From the NCBI RefSeq assembly GCF_003075395.1, contig NZ_QDFV01000001.1, forward strand, positions 1 through 64,000: a stretch of DNA of 64,000 bases, given 5' to 3'. This DNA comes from Microbacterium sp. TPD7012 (GTDB lineage: Bacteria; Actinomycetota; Actinomycetes; Actinomycetales; Microbacteriaceae). Both the position numbers and the translations under genes were made by a program. Position 1 is the stretch's first letter. Each line of letters opens with the position of its first letter. Under the pieces are notes generated by a model that was not told the DNA's origin, made no database searches, and saw only the letters and a list, made by a program, of their open reading frames with translations. This document shows, piece by piece, positions 9,863 to 20,006 of the stretch.

Positions 9863-10623
9863 CCGACCCTTCGACGAGCTCAGGGGCCCAGGCCGCCGCA
9901 GCCCTGCTGCGATCGAACCGCCGACGGCGCAGCATCCGCCGCTGGGTCGCGATCGGGACCCTCCCTCTCACACTCGCCGCGCTGTTCTTCGTCGGCAAGC
10001 TGCTGAGCATGTACGCCTTCGCCCATCAGGCGGTGACCGCCTACGTGGTCGACGACTACGCCGGTTCCGAGGCGTCGGCCCGCGGGCAGGAGTTCCTGAA
10101 CTGGTTCGAGCCGTACAAGGCGCCCTTCAACGTCGGCACGGCGCTCGGCGCAGCCGAGCAGCTGCCCGAGGCGAGGGCGAAGCTCGAGGAGGCCCTGGAA
10201 CTCGCGCACGGTCTCGAGGTGTGCGGCGTGCGCATCAACCTGGCCCTGGTCGTGGAGCGCATGGGCGATACGGCCCGCGCCGGCGGCGACGGCGCGACGG
10301 CGGCGCAGCTGTACGGCGAGGCGCTGACGATCACCGTCGAGACGCCCGAGGAATGCCGAAGCGACGAGGCGCAGCAGCAGTCCTCCGATCCGGAGCGCGA
10401 CATGTCGGACGCCCTCGACGGCACCGAGGAGCGGCTCAAGCAGAAGCAGCAGGAACAGGAGCAGGAGCCCCAGCCCCAGGAGCCGCAGCCCGAGGACCAG
10501 GAGCCGCAGCCGTCCGAGGACAAGCTGGAGGACCTGCAGGACAAGCTCGAGCAGGGCACGCAGGAGCGCGATCAGCAGCAGAAGGACGACCCCGGCAGCT
10601 CGGGAACGGACAAGCCATGGTGA
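9859..10623 (+). CDS. Membrane-anchored TPR-like protein of the Bat operon (BatC-position)
   Basis: 254 aa. The GTG start shares GTGA with the previous stop. Residues 2-12 are encoded by a dispersed repeat. A basic stretch and one helix (~28-50) lead to a ~110-residue helical region that may hold two weak TPR-like hairpins (GTALGAAEQLPEARAKLEEA). The C-terminal ~75 residues are almost entirely Gln, Glu and Pro, then a short coiled coil. Position and layout resemble BatC, but the TPR match is an impression, not a confident assignment. Confidence 0.65.
   Translation: MTDPSTSSGAQAAAALLRSNRRRRSIRRWVAIGTLPLTLAALFFVGKLLSMYAFAHQAVTAYVVDDYAGSEASARGQEFLNWFEPYKAPFNVGTALGAAEQLPEARAKLEEALELAHGLEVCGVRINLALVVERMGDTARAGGDGATAAQLYGEALTITVETPEECRSDEAQQQSSDPERDMSDALDGTEERLKQKQQEQEQEPQPQEPQPEDQEPQPSEDKLEDLQDKLEQGTQERDQQQKDDPGSSGTDKPW
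9867..9892 (+). repeat. Dispersed CTTCGACGAGCTCAGG repeat at the start of the BatC-position gene
   Basis: CCCTTCGACGAGCTCAGGGG followed by CCCAGG lies immediately after the GTG start and is translated as PSTSSGAQ. It replaces whatever the original N-terminal residues were. Confidence 0.7.
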
Positions 10624-11732
10624 TGGACCACGAGAAGCAGCGGGCACGGTACATCGCCGGAACCGAGGGCGCGCCTCCCGTCCCTCCGCCCGGAGGCTAC
10701 CGGGGTGCGCGTCGCCAGCAGGCACCCGCAGCCGGTGCGCCGCTGCCGCCGACTCCCGGAGACACCGCGACGCTCGACGTGGAGAAGAAGCCGGCGAACG
10801 CCCTCGGCTGGATCGCTCTGGCGGCATCCGTCCTGTTCGCGCTGATCCTCCTCGGCACGCTCGTCGCCGGCGGCACCGACATCCTCTACGGCGTGACGAT
10901 GCTGGCTCTGCAGCTGGTGGTCGTCGCGGTGATCATCGCCGCCCTGTTCTCCCCGCGCGGACGGATGCTGGGCGCGATCGCGCTCATCGTGACGATCCTG
11001 TTCAACGTCGCGACGGTCGGCGGCATGAGCGCCCTGCAGACGTCGGCCTCCGGCAACTACGAGGGCGTGAAGAGCGACGAGCAGAAGCACGAGGAGGCGT
11101 ATCCCGCGATCAAAGGCACCGACCCGCAGCAGACGCTGAGCCAGCAGTCCCTCGAAGAGGTGCGGGCACAGGCCGACGTGCTGTTCGCCGACATCCGTGC
11201 CCGGCTGACCGCCGAGTTCGGCTACACCTGGGTGCCGGTCGGCGATGAGGACCTGCGCCCGGAGCGCAACGGCTACGGCGGTGAATCCATGCTCGTGGAG
11301 TACACCTCCCCGGGCTGGGCGACGAACGAGCCGATCCAGGACTACGCGCAGAAGCTCGACGTCATGGCCGTGATCGACGAGGTCGTGCTCGAGCACGGGC
11401 TGTGGGACCTCTACTCGTTCAACGACCCGACGAACTCGGGCATCGACCCGGCGATGATCGCGAAGCTCTACGGCAGCGATGACCCGCGCACGCAGAACAC
11501 GTGGGAGTACTACACCGAGAACTACCCCGATCCGCTGCGGTTCTACGCGAACATCTACGACCTGTCGAACGACCCCGACGGCGGCTTCCTGACCGCCCGC
11601 CAGGCGCAGAACGCGCGCACCGGGGAGCCGCTCGAAGGACTGCAGCTCGTCGTGATCGCCAGCGGCGTGCTCAGCGAGGCCGACCGCGCCGAGTTCGAGA
11701 AGAAGCTCGAGGAGTATCCGGGCTTCGGCTGA
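10617..11732 (+). CDS. Hypothetical membrane protein, last gene of the MoxR/Bat operon
   Basis: 371 aa. A Pro-rich cytoplasmic N-terminus (~1-55) is followed by three membrane helices (~60-145) and a ~225-residue extracytoplasmic domain with many acidic and aromatic residues (GYTWVPVGDEDL, NPTNSGIDP-like segments). I do not recognise the family. ATG 10617 overlaps the previous stop by seven bases; ATG 10623 is also possible. Co-transcription suggests a membrane component or client of the MoxR/VWA machinery. Confidence 0.7.
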   Translation: MVMDHEKQRARYIAGTEGAPPVPPPGGYRGARRQQAPAAGAPLPPTPGDTATLDVEKKPANALGWIALAASVLFALILLGTLVAGGTDILYGVTMLALQLVVVAVIIAALFSPRGRMLGAIALIVTILFNVATVGGMSALQTSASGNYEGVKSDEQKHEEAYPAIKGTDPQQTLSQQSLEEVRAQADVLFADIRARLTAEFGYTWVPVGDEDLRPERNGYGGESMLVEYTSPGWATNEPIQDYAQKLDVMAVIDEVVLEHGLWDLYSFNDPTNSGIDPAMIAKLYGSDDPRTQNTWEYYTENYPDPLRFYANIYDLSNDPDGGFLTARQAQNARTGEPLEGLQLVVIASGVLSEADRAEFEKKLEEYPGFG

Positions 11733-11775
11733 GCCCCGCGTTCACCGTCTCGTCTCCCTGCGCTCGCTCACCGAA

Positions 11776-11821
11776 CCCGGTCGTTGAGCGAGGAGCGCAG
11801 CGACGAGACGAAACGCCTCAG
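11776..11821. repeat. GGTCGTTGAGCGAGGAGCGC repeat, copy 1
   Basis: The first of two near-identical 46-base units, running from CCCGGTCGTTGAGCG to ACGAAACGCCTCAG. It lies downstream of the Bat operon. Confidence 0.85.
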
Positions 11822-11830
11822 TATCCGCAG

Positions 11831-11877
11831 CCCGGTCGTTGAGCGAGGAGCGCAGCGACGAGACGAAACGCCTCAGT
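11831..11877. repeat. GGTCGTTGAGCGAGGAGCGC repeat, copy 2
   Basis: A direct copy 55 bases from copy 1 with the same orientation. Its CCTCAG end supplies the stop codon (TCA on this strand at 11873-11875) of the convergent regulator gene. Confidence 0.85.
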
Positions 11878-12868
11878 CGGCGAGGCGCAGCAGCATCCGG
11901 GCGACGACGAACCGCGCATGCCCGCGAGAGGTGCGCGGGTCATAGCCGAGCGTCTCGGTGAGCGCCGTGAGGCGATCCTGCACGCTGGAGTGGTGTCGGC
12001 CCAGACGCACAGCGGCCGCCCGCACGCTCTGCTCGTCGACAACGGCGTCGAGCAGTTCGAGGCTGCGGGCATCGAGGTGCGCGAGCGCCGCGGCATCCGC
12101 GTGCAGGGCGCCGGAATCGGCGTTCTCGGCGATCAGCAGCAGCGCGCCGAGATCGGCGGCGTCGAGGGTGGGCTCTGCGGGCGAGGTCAGTCGCACGGCC
12201 ACCAGGGCCGCGGCCCAGGAGGCGGGGAGCTGCTCCTCGGTGCCTGCCGTGCCGACGCCGCGTCGGAGATCGTCATCGTCATCCCAGGCGTCCTCGACCG
12301 CGACCCCCTCCGGGAGGATCGTCGCCCGGGTGAGTCCGTGCCGGGTCGCCACGACCGCGGACGGATGCTGCGCTCCGGGTGCCGGATCGGGGAGGGAGGC
12401 GATCACGCGGAAGCGTCCGGGCGCGAGCCGCAGCCGAGACAGCGCGCCGACCCGCTCGTCGGCACCCGCATAGGAGCTGATGGCGAGCTCGACCGCACTC
12501 GCCGTGCCGACCGAGCGGCGCGCGCGGATGATGCCGAGCGCGAGCGCGAGCCGCTCGAGGATCATCGCGTCGTTGGTGTGCGGCTCGCCCTCGCGTTCGA
12601 TCCACACGACGGCGTCGGGTCCGCTGTCGCGCAGCATCCATCCGTCTCGGGGATCGATCGGATCGATGCGGACGCCGTCGGCCCGCACACGCATGATCTG
12701 ACGGCCGTCGCGTTGCCCGACCGTCGCGCCGCTCAACACCGCAGCACCGCGCAGCATGCTCTCGACGCCGACCGACCGCTCCACGAGGGCATCGAAGTAC
12801 GTGACGACCTTGAGGGTCTCGCTGGCGTCCGGGTCGAGGGCGGTGAGACGCCCCAGCAGATCTTGCAT
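11873..12868 (-). CDS. Helix-turn-helix regulator with PucR-like C-terminal domain
   Basis: 331 aa. The C-terminal ~65 residues form an HTH of the PucR/CdaR type (SVRAAAVRLGRHHSSVQDRL, then ARFVVARMLLRL). The preceding ~250 residues are a mixed alpha/beta region without the usual GGDEF-like part of full PucR proteins. ATG 12868 is preferred because GGAG lies six bases upstream; a GTG at 12895 would fall on the edge of a strong hairpin. The regulated genes are unknown; the esterase gene immediately upstream is on the same strand but is separated from it by that hairpin. Confidence 0.7.
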   Translation of the reverse strand: MQDLLGRLTALDPDASETLKVVTYFDALVERSVGVESMLRGAAVLSGATVGQRDGRQIMRVRADGVRIDPIDPRDGWMLRDSGPDAVVWIEREGEPHTNDAMILERLALALGIIRARRSVGTASAVELAISSYAGADERVGALSRLRLAPGRFRVIASLPDPAPGAQHPSAVVATRHGLTRATILPEGVAVEDAWDDDDDLRRGVGTAGTEEQLPASWAAALVAVRLTSPAEPTLDAADLGALLLIAENADSGALHADAAALAHLDARSLELLDAVVDEQSVRAAAVRLGRHHSSVQDRLTALTETLGYDPRTSRGHARFVVARMLLRLAD

Positions 12869-12894
12869 GTCGGCTCCATCGCGCGGGAGTTCCA

Positions 12895-12925
12895 CCCTAC
12901 GGGGTCGACTCGCGACCCCGTAGGG
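12895..12925 (-). terminator. Perfect 13-bp hairpin between esterase and HTH regulator
   Basis: CCCTACGGGGTCG (12895-12907) and its exact complement (12913-12925) flank a five-base loop, eight bases after the stop of the minus-strand esterase gene. The placement suits a terminator; there is no T-tract, as is common in high-GC actinobacteria. An operator role for the downstream gene is also possible. Confidence 0.65.
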
Positions 12926-12932
12926 GACGGCG

Positions 12933-13901
12933 TCACGAGAGCAGGCGGTTCACCCAGTTGTCGCGCGCGGCGAGCATCGCCTGCGCGACGGCCGCATGCG
13001 GTGCGAACATGTCGAACCCATGGAACCCTCCGGCCCAGACGTGCAGCTCGGCCTGGACGCCGGCCTCCCAGAGGCGCGTGGCGTAGGCCACGTCCTCATC
13101 GCGGAACACCTCGGCGCTGCCGCAGTCGATGAACGCCGGGGGCAGGCCCGCGAGATCGGTCGCGCGAGCAGGAGCGGCGTAGATCGAGACGTCGGCGCCG
13201 CCCTTGCGGTCACCGAGCAGAGCGGTCCAGCCGGTGATGTTGGAACCGCGGTCCCAGACGCCGATGCCGTCGATCTGCCGCGTCGAGACCGTCTCGTCGC
13301 GGTCGTCGAGCATGGGGTAGATGAGCAGCTGCCCGACGAGCGCCGGACCTCTGCGGTCGCGGGCGATGAGCGCCGTACCGGCCGCCAGTCCTCCTCCGGC
13401 GCTGCCGCCGCCGATCAGCAGACGCGACAGGTCGATGCCGAGGTCTTCCGCGTGGTCCGCCGTCCACACGAGCGCGGCGTAGCAGTCCTCGACCGGGAAC
13501 GGGTCGGGGTACTCCGGCGCGAGCCGGTACTCCACGGTCACGATCACGCCGTTGAAGCGCTCTGCCCAGTCGAGGAAGCCGACGACGCCCAGCCACCGGT
13601 TGCCGATGATCATGCCGCCACCGTGCGTGTGGAAGAAGCCGGGTCCCGTGCCCGTCCGCCCCTCCTTCTCGATCACGGAGACGACGATCTCGTCCCCTCC
13701 GTGCCCGGCGATCGGAACGTCGCGGCGCGTGAAGCCCCGCGCCTCGAGCACGGCGAAGATCTCCTCGTCGCCGCTGACCGGCGCCTGGCGCATGAGCGGG
13801 ATCATCTCCGGCGTGAGGGTGGACGGGATCTGGTCGGCGACCAGGGCGAGTGCGGCTTCGAGCTCGGGGTCGAAGGGCGGGCGAGCCAGCGTGTCAGTCA
13901 T
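12933..13901 (-). CDS. Alpha/beta hydrolase, hormone-sensitive-lipase family esterase
   Basis: 322 aa. The oxyanion motif HGGGM appears at ~residue 95, the nucleophile elbow is GGSAGG, and a conserved Asp (DCGSAEVFRDED) and His (GFHGFDMF) complete the triad. These are the marks of HSL/bacterial family IV carboxylesterases, cytoplasmic enzymes acting on short-chain esters. ATG 13901 has AGGAG five bases upstream. The gene seems to be transcribed alone, bounded downstream by a hairpin. Confidence 0.88.
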   Translation of the reverse strand: MTDTLARPPFDPELEAALALVADQIPSTLTPEMIPLMRQAPVSGDEEIFAVLEARGFTRRDVPIAGHGGDEIVVSVIEKEGRTGTGPGFFHTHGGGMIIGNRWLGVVGFLDWAERFNGVIVTVEYRLAPEYPDPFPVEDCYAALVWTADHAEDLGIDLSRLLIGGGSAGGGLAAGTALIARDRRGPALVGQLLIYPMLDDRDETVSTRQIDGIGVWDRGSNITGWTALLGDRKGGADVSIYAAPARATDLAGLPPAFIDCGSAEVFRDEDVAYATRLWEAGVQAELHVWAGGFHGFDMFAPHAAVAQAMLAARDNWVNRLLS

Positions 13902-14022
13902 CAGAACTCCTTTGTCCTCGCCGTCTGCGTGGCGGCGTCCCGCCAGCATCCTTCACGTCTTCCCCCACGGTAACCCGCCACCCGCCCCCGATCTCGCCCC
14001 GTCCGGCCGCCATCCGGCGGGG

Positions 14023-14085
14023 CGCTCCCGTGGCAGAAGAGCACAGTGCCCGGGCCGTCGACCCTGCCGAACTGCCACGGGAGCG
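14023..14085 (-). terminator. Long inverted repeat downstream of the ZIP gene
   Basis: CGCTCCCGTGGCAG (14023-14036) pairs perfectly with 14072-14085 across a 35-base loop that itself contains GCCCGGGC. It begins six bases after the stop of the ZIP gene and is best read as its terminator. Confidence 0.6.
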
Positions 14086-14090
14086 TGGCG

Positions 14091-14798
14091 TCAGCCGGCG
14101 AACGACAGGCCTGCGGCGAGCGCGAAGCCGAGCACGGTCGCGAGACCCGTGGACTCCTTCGCCTTCGACTGCGCCTCGGGCACCATCGAGTCGACGAGCA
14201 TGACGAGGAGGGCGCCGGCGGCGAAGCCGCTCGCCGCGGTGCGGAACGCATCGCCCGTCACGGTCGCGAGGCCGAAGCCCGCGACGGTGGCGAGCGCGCA
14301 GATGACGGCGACGCCGGCCCAGAGGAGCAGCACGCGGTTCTTCGCCATGCCGCCCTTCAGGAGGTCGGCCGCCGACCCGATCGACTCCGGCAGGTTCGAG
14401 ACGAGGATCGCGACGACCAGGGCGATGCTGACGGGTTCGCCGGAGGCGAGCCCGATGCCGAGCACGAGCTGCTCGGGGATGCCGTCGAGCAGGGCGCCGA
14501 CGGCGAGCTGACCCCCTCCCGCCTCGCCCTTCTTCTTCGCCGCCCTGGCGTCGAGGATGCGCGCGGCGATGTAATAGGCGAGGGCCCCGGCTGCGACTCC
14601 GCTGACGAGCGGGACAGCACCGCCCCGCTCCAGCCCCTCTTCCCAGAGTTCGAAGGCGATCGAGGCCATCAGCGCTCCGGCGCCGAAGCCGAGGACGATG
14701 CCGAGCCAGCGCGGCGGCCAGACCCGCAGCATGGCGAGCACCGCTCCCACGAACAGCGGGGATGCCGCGACCACACCCCACAGCACCGCTTCGCCCAT
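14091..14798 (-). CDS. ZIP-family permease, non-canonical metal site
   Basis: 235 aa with seven or eight membrane helices. Helices 4 and 5 carry LLDGIPEQLVLG and LVSNLPESIG, which match the ZIP HNxPEG-like motifs in position, but the metal-binding His residues are replaced by Asp and Ser. The central loop is short and rich in Lys/Ala/Gly rather than His. It may transport a different ion or use a different ligand set. ATG 14798 has GGAGG six bases upstream. No neighbour suggests a specific metal. Confidence 0.75.
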   Translation of the reverse strand: MGEAVLWGVVAASPLFVGAVLAMLRVWPPRWLGIVLGFGAGALMASIAFELWEEGLERGGAVPLVSGVAAGALAYYIAARILDARAAKKKGEAGGGQLAVGALLDGIPEQLVLGIGLASGEPVSIALVVAILVSNLPESIGSAADLLKGGMAKNRVLLLWAGVAVICALATVAGFGLATVTGDAFRTAASGFAAGALLVMLVDSMVPEAQSKAKESTGLATVLGFALAAGLSFAG

Positions 14799-14960
14799 GT
14801 CATGCCTCCGCCTGACACTCTGGCACCCCGCGAGCGGAAAACAGAGACGATCTCTGCGCGTATCGGCGAGTCGCGTCCGGACACGCCGCGCCCGCGGCAT
14901 CCGATCTCCGTTTTCCGGGTACCGGGCCGCGACACGAAGGCATCTGAGGCCGCGCCGGTC

Positions 14961-15761
14961 TCACCGAGCCGGATCGACGCCCGTGCGGTGGATGCCGAGA
15001 TCGGTGCGATCAGCCAGGATGTCGGCGCGCAGCGCTCGGGTGCCGCGGTAGTCGCCGTCCTGCAGACGCCGGTACGGTCGTTGCGGCGTCTCGGTGCGGA
15101 TCCCTGCGAGGCGCCGACCGAGACGCTCGATCTCGCGGTCGATTCCCGTCGTGTCGAGGCCGTCGGCGTCGTGCACGACATGCAGGTCGAGCGGCTCGAT
15201 CCCGGTGTACCAGAGGGTGCCGTGCGTCACCGGGAAGAGCAGCGAGTCGATGTCTCCGCTGATGCCGCGCGGGCCGATGGATCGCTCGTCCTCACCGGCT
15301 GTGACGATCACCAGCGCCCGCCGGCCCGCGAGGGGTCCGGCGCCGTAGCGCAGCGGCACGCCGCTCTCGGGGTCGACCGTGCCGTAGGCGAACCCGTTCG
15401 TGAGCACGCGATCGAACCAGCCCTTCAGGATCGCGGGCACACCGTACCACCACAGGGGGAACTGGAACACGAGAAGCTCGGCCGCGGCGACTTTGCGCTG
15501 CTCCTCGACCACGTCGTCGGTCAGCTGCCCCGCAGCCTGAGCTTCGCCCATGAGGTCCACGAGGTTGCCGGGGCGGCCGAAGGGCTCACCGAGATCCTTC
15601 GCGTCGAGGACCGGGTCGAAGCCCTGCGCGTAGAGATCGGTGGTCACCACGTCGTAGTGGGCGGCGAGCGCCTGGGTTCCCTCCCCGAAGAGCCGTGCAT
15701 TGAACGAGCTCGACTGCGGGTGCGCGAGGATCCAGTGCGCGGTCGGGCGCTCGGCGCTCAT
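14961..15761 (-). CDS. Flavodoxin-fold NAD(P)H oxidoreductase (quinone reductase / MdaB-KefF type)
   Basis: 266 aa. The Flavodoxin_2 fold is seen from an N-terminal WILAHPQSSSFN phosphate-binding loop, the FQFPLWWYGVPAILKGWFDR segment and the later GISGD region. Such enzymes reduce quinones or other electrophiles by two electrons using FMN or FAD. The start overlaps the MFS stop by four bases (ATGA), so exporter and reductase are translationally coupled, and a divergent HxlR regulator faces them. I infer a quinone or electrophile stress module. Confidence 0.85.
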   Translation of the reverse strand: MSAERPTAHWILAHPQSSSFNARLFGEGTQALAAHYDVVTTDLYAQGFDPVLDAKDLGEPFGRPGNLVDLMGEAQAAGQLTDDVVEEQRKVAAAELLVFQFPLWWYGVPAILKGWFDRVLTNGFAYGTVDPESGVPLRYGAGPLAGRRALVIVTAGEDERSIGPRGISGDIDSLLFPVTHGTLWYTGIEPLDLHVVHDADGLDTTGIDREIERLGRRLAGIRTETPQRPYRRLQDGDYRGTRALRADILADRTDLGIHRTGVDPAR

Positions 15762-17113
15762 GACGTCGCCTTCCCGGTGCGGACGAGCGGAAGGACGGCC
15801 GCGGCGACCACGACCACCGCCGCGATGAACAGGGCGACGGTGAACCCGCTCGCCCCGAGGATCGAGCCGATGGTACCGAGCACCGCGATGCCGAGTCCGC
15901 CACCGAGCGCGAAGCCGACCTCCTGGATCGCACCCACCTGGCCCGCGTCGTCCTCCGTCGTGACGTCGAACAGCGCGGTCGCCGCGAGAGTCGCCCCGAT
16001 CCCGAAGCCGAGACCGACGAGCAGGAGAGGGAGCGCGACCAGACCCGGATCGAAGGCGAGCCAGGCGAGCCCTGCTCCCTGCACCGTCAGTGCCAGCACC
16101 GTCAACGCGTTCGCGCTCAGCACCCGCAGGAACACCGGTGCCAGCACGCCGCCGAGGGCGATGGCGACCGCCTGCGGCAGGATCGCGATCCCCGCCTCGG
16201 CCGCACTGTGACCGCGTGCATCCTGCAGGTGGAGGCTCACCAGCACCACGGATGCCGACGCCACCCCGCTGCTCGCGAGGATCCGCGTGATCGCGGGGCT
16301 GAAGCCCGGCACGCCGAACAACCGCATGTCGATGAGCGGCTCGCGCAACATGCGCTGCCGGCGGATGAAGAAGATCAGGACCGCGACGGCGACGACACCG
16401 GCGACGGCCGCGGGAACCGGCGCCGCGAGCACCTCGTGCAGCGCGAAGACAAGCGCCCCGAGGGCGACGATCGACGACAGGATGCTGAGCACGTCCCACG
16501 ACGCCGGACGGGAGCTGCGGGAGTCGGGCACCAACCAGATCGCGAGCGCGCCGGCGATCACGGCCAGGGGCACGCTGCCGAGGAGCAGCCACCGCCATCC
16601 CGGGCCCTCGGTGATGATCCCGCCGAGCACCGGGCCCAGCGCGCTCCCGGCGCCGAAGGTCGCCGTCCACAGGCCGTAGGCGAGCACGCGCTCCCGCGCC
16701 TGGTAGTGGGCGCCGATCGTGGCGACCACACCCGCGACGACGAACGCCTCCGCGACTCCGAGCAGAGCCCGGATCGCGATCAGCACCATCCCGTTGTCGG
16801 CGAACCCGCCGATGGCGTTGAGCACGGCGAACCCCGCGAGGCCGATGAGCACGATGCGTTTGCGTCCGAAGGCGTCGCCGATCCGCGCCGCGAGGATGAG
16901 GGTGGCCGCGAGGGACAGCGAGTAGATGTCGACGAGCCACAGGGCTCCGCTGTCGGTGAGGGCGAGATCGCCGCGGATCGCCGGCAGGGCGGTCGAGACG
17001 CTGCTGATCGCGAGGGCCCCGATGAGGATGCCGAGCTGCAGCGGGATCATCGCGAGCCAGGGGTGGCGGAGGGCACGGGTGGGGGCGAGGGTCGTGGGGG
17101 TACTGGACGTCAC
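15758..17113 (-). CDS. MFS transporter, DHA2 (14-helix) drug-exporter type
   Basis: 451 aa, about 14 membrane helices. Loop 2-3 has ARIGDAFGRKRIVLIG and helix 5 carries the antiporter-type VLGGIITEGPGWRW. The family exports lipophilic or cationic compounds using the proton gradient. GTG 17113 gives a normal N-terminus (TSSTPTTLAP...); an ATG at 17158 would also be in frame but would place the start next to the operator-like repeat at 17161-17177. It precedes and overlaps the flavodoxin-fold reductase. Confidence 0.85.
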   Translation of the reverse strand: MTSSTPTTLAPTRALRHPWLAMIPLQLGILIGALAISSVSTALPAIRGDLALTDSGALWLVDIYSLSLAATLILAARIGDAFGRKRIVLIGLAGFAVLNAIGGFADNGMVLIAIRALLGVAEAFVVAGVVATIGAHYQARERVLAYGLWTATFGAGSALGPVLGGIITEGPGWRWLLLGSVPLAVIAGALAIWLVPDSRSSRPASWDVLSILSSIVALGALVFALHEVLAAPVPAAVAGVVAVAVLIFFIRRQRMLREPLIDMRLFGVPGFSPAITRILASSGVASASVVLVSLHLQDARGHSAAEAGIAILPQAVAIALGGVLAPVFLRVLSANALTVLALTVQGAGLAWLAFDPGLVALPLLLVGLGFGIGATLAATALFDVTTEDDAGQVGAIQEVGFALGGGLGIAVLGTIGSILGASGFTVALFIAAVVVVAAAVLPLVRTGKATS

Positions 17114-17160
17114 GGTCCCAGTCTGGTGTGATGGTACGGAGGGGACAAGTACTGTCATTC

Positions 17161-17177
17161 CGGTCACATAGTGACCG
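17161..17177. promoter_or_regulatory. Inverted repeat CGGTCACATAGTGACCG, candidate HxlR operator
   Basis: Seven-base perfect arms around ATA lie between the divergent MFS/reductase pair and the HxlR gene, where an autoregulatory HxlR site is expected. The symmetrical position, 34 bases before the HxlR ATG, would let one dimer control both promoters. Confidence 0.5.
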
Positions 17178-17210
17178 TTTGGATACTGAGGAAGCACGAG
17201 AGGCGAGCTC

Positions 17211-17607
17211 ATGAGGGAGAAGACGGAGCGCATCGTCCGGGAGTGGACGGATGCCTGCGACGCCGAAGTGTCGATCGCCGTGCTCGGCGGCGCCTGGAAG
17301 CCCAGCATCCTCTCCCTCCTCGGCGAGCACGGCGTGCTCCGCTTCGGCGAGCTGAGCCGCCTCCTGCTCGAGCCCACGGCCCGCGTCCTCACGCGGCAGC
17401 TGCGAGAGCTCGAGGACGACGGCCTGATCACCCGCGAGGTGTACCGGCAGGTGCCGCCCAAGGTCGAGTACCGCTTGAGCGACCTCGGGCGCGGCGCCGG
17501 CCCCCTGGTCGACTCCCTCACCCGGTGGGGCGGCGAGTACGCCGCGCATCAGAGACGGATGCTGGCCGCTCCGGCATCCGTCCGCGATGAGGAGCGGCAG
17601 GAGTTGA

Positions 17608-17627
<20 letters not shown>
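17211..17627 (+). CDS. HxlR-family transcriptional regulator
   Basis: 138 aa winged-helix protein. It shows the family core VLGGAWKPSILSLL, then LRFGELSRLL and the wing LEDDGLITREVYRQVPPKVEYRL (given in part). A Cys at residue 16 precedes the first helix, the position of redox-sensing Cys residues in HypR/YodB-type members. The divergent MFS exporter and quinone-reductase-like genes are the obvious targets. The 3' end overlaps the convergent hypothetical gene by 20 bases. Confidence 0.9.
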
Positions 17628-19730
<2,103 letters not shown>

Positions 19731-19787
19731 CCCTTCGACAGCTCAGGGGCTCAGGAAGCTCAGGGACCCAGGAAGCTCAGGGACCTG
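19731..19787. repeat. Dispersed GCTCAGG repeat cluster after argG
   Basis: Immediately after the argG stop, CCCTTCGACAGCTCAGGGGC is followed by two overlapping GGAAGCTCAGGGACC units. It looks like a degenerate tandem version of the CTTCGACAGGCTCAG family. Confidence 0.65.
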
Positions 19788-19822
19788 GAAGGGGGCGGAT
19801 GCTGCGGCATCCGCCCCCCTTC
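19788..19822 (+). terminator. argG terminator hairpin
   Basis: GAAGGGGGCGGATGC (19788-19802) pairs with GCATCCGCCCCCCTTC (19807-19822) around a four-base loop, with a single bulged C. It is followed by TCTGCG rather than a T-run. Confidence 0.75.
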
Positions 19823-19846
19823 TGCGTTCCGACACTCCGCGGCGCC

Positions 19847-19932
19847 GTTCACAATTCAGCAAGAACTCGCCGCCTCGCCGCGCAGAGCATCCCGCCCGAA
19901 CGATAACGGGCGTTCCGTGCTGAGTTGTGAAC
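19847..19932. repeat. 86-bp palindromic-end element, copy A
   Basis: The left end GTTCACAATTCAGCAAGAAC (19847-19866) is matched by an imperfect inverted right end (GCTGAGTTGTGAAC at its outer side, 19919-19932). The ~45-base core is GC-rich and unlike the cores of copies B and C. See the copies at 27062 and 28130. Confidence 0.85.
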
Positions 19933-19970
19933 GCGGAGATGCGCGGAGCCTGTGAGTCCTCCGAGTTATC

Positions 19971-20000
19971 TTGCACACTCGTGTGCACTATAAGTAGCAT
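19971..20000 (+). promoter_or_regulatory. tetR promoter with overlapping TetR-type operator
   Basis: TTGCAC (19971-19976) and TAGCAT (19995-20000) form -35/-10 boxes 18 bases apart, and TAGCAT ends six bases before ATG 20007. A perfect inverted repeat, TGCACAC-TC-GTGTGCA (19972-19987), overlaps the -35. This is a textbook position for autorepression by the TetR protein. Confidence 0.6.
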
Positions 20001-20006
20001 GGGGAC

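Noticed and set aside
12868..12895. GTG 12895 as the start of the HTH regulator
   Set aside because: It lies on the arm of the 13-bp hairpin with no ribosome-binding site, while ATG 12868 has GGAG at a good distance.
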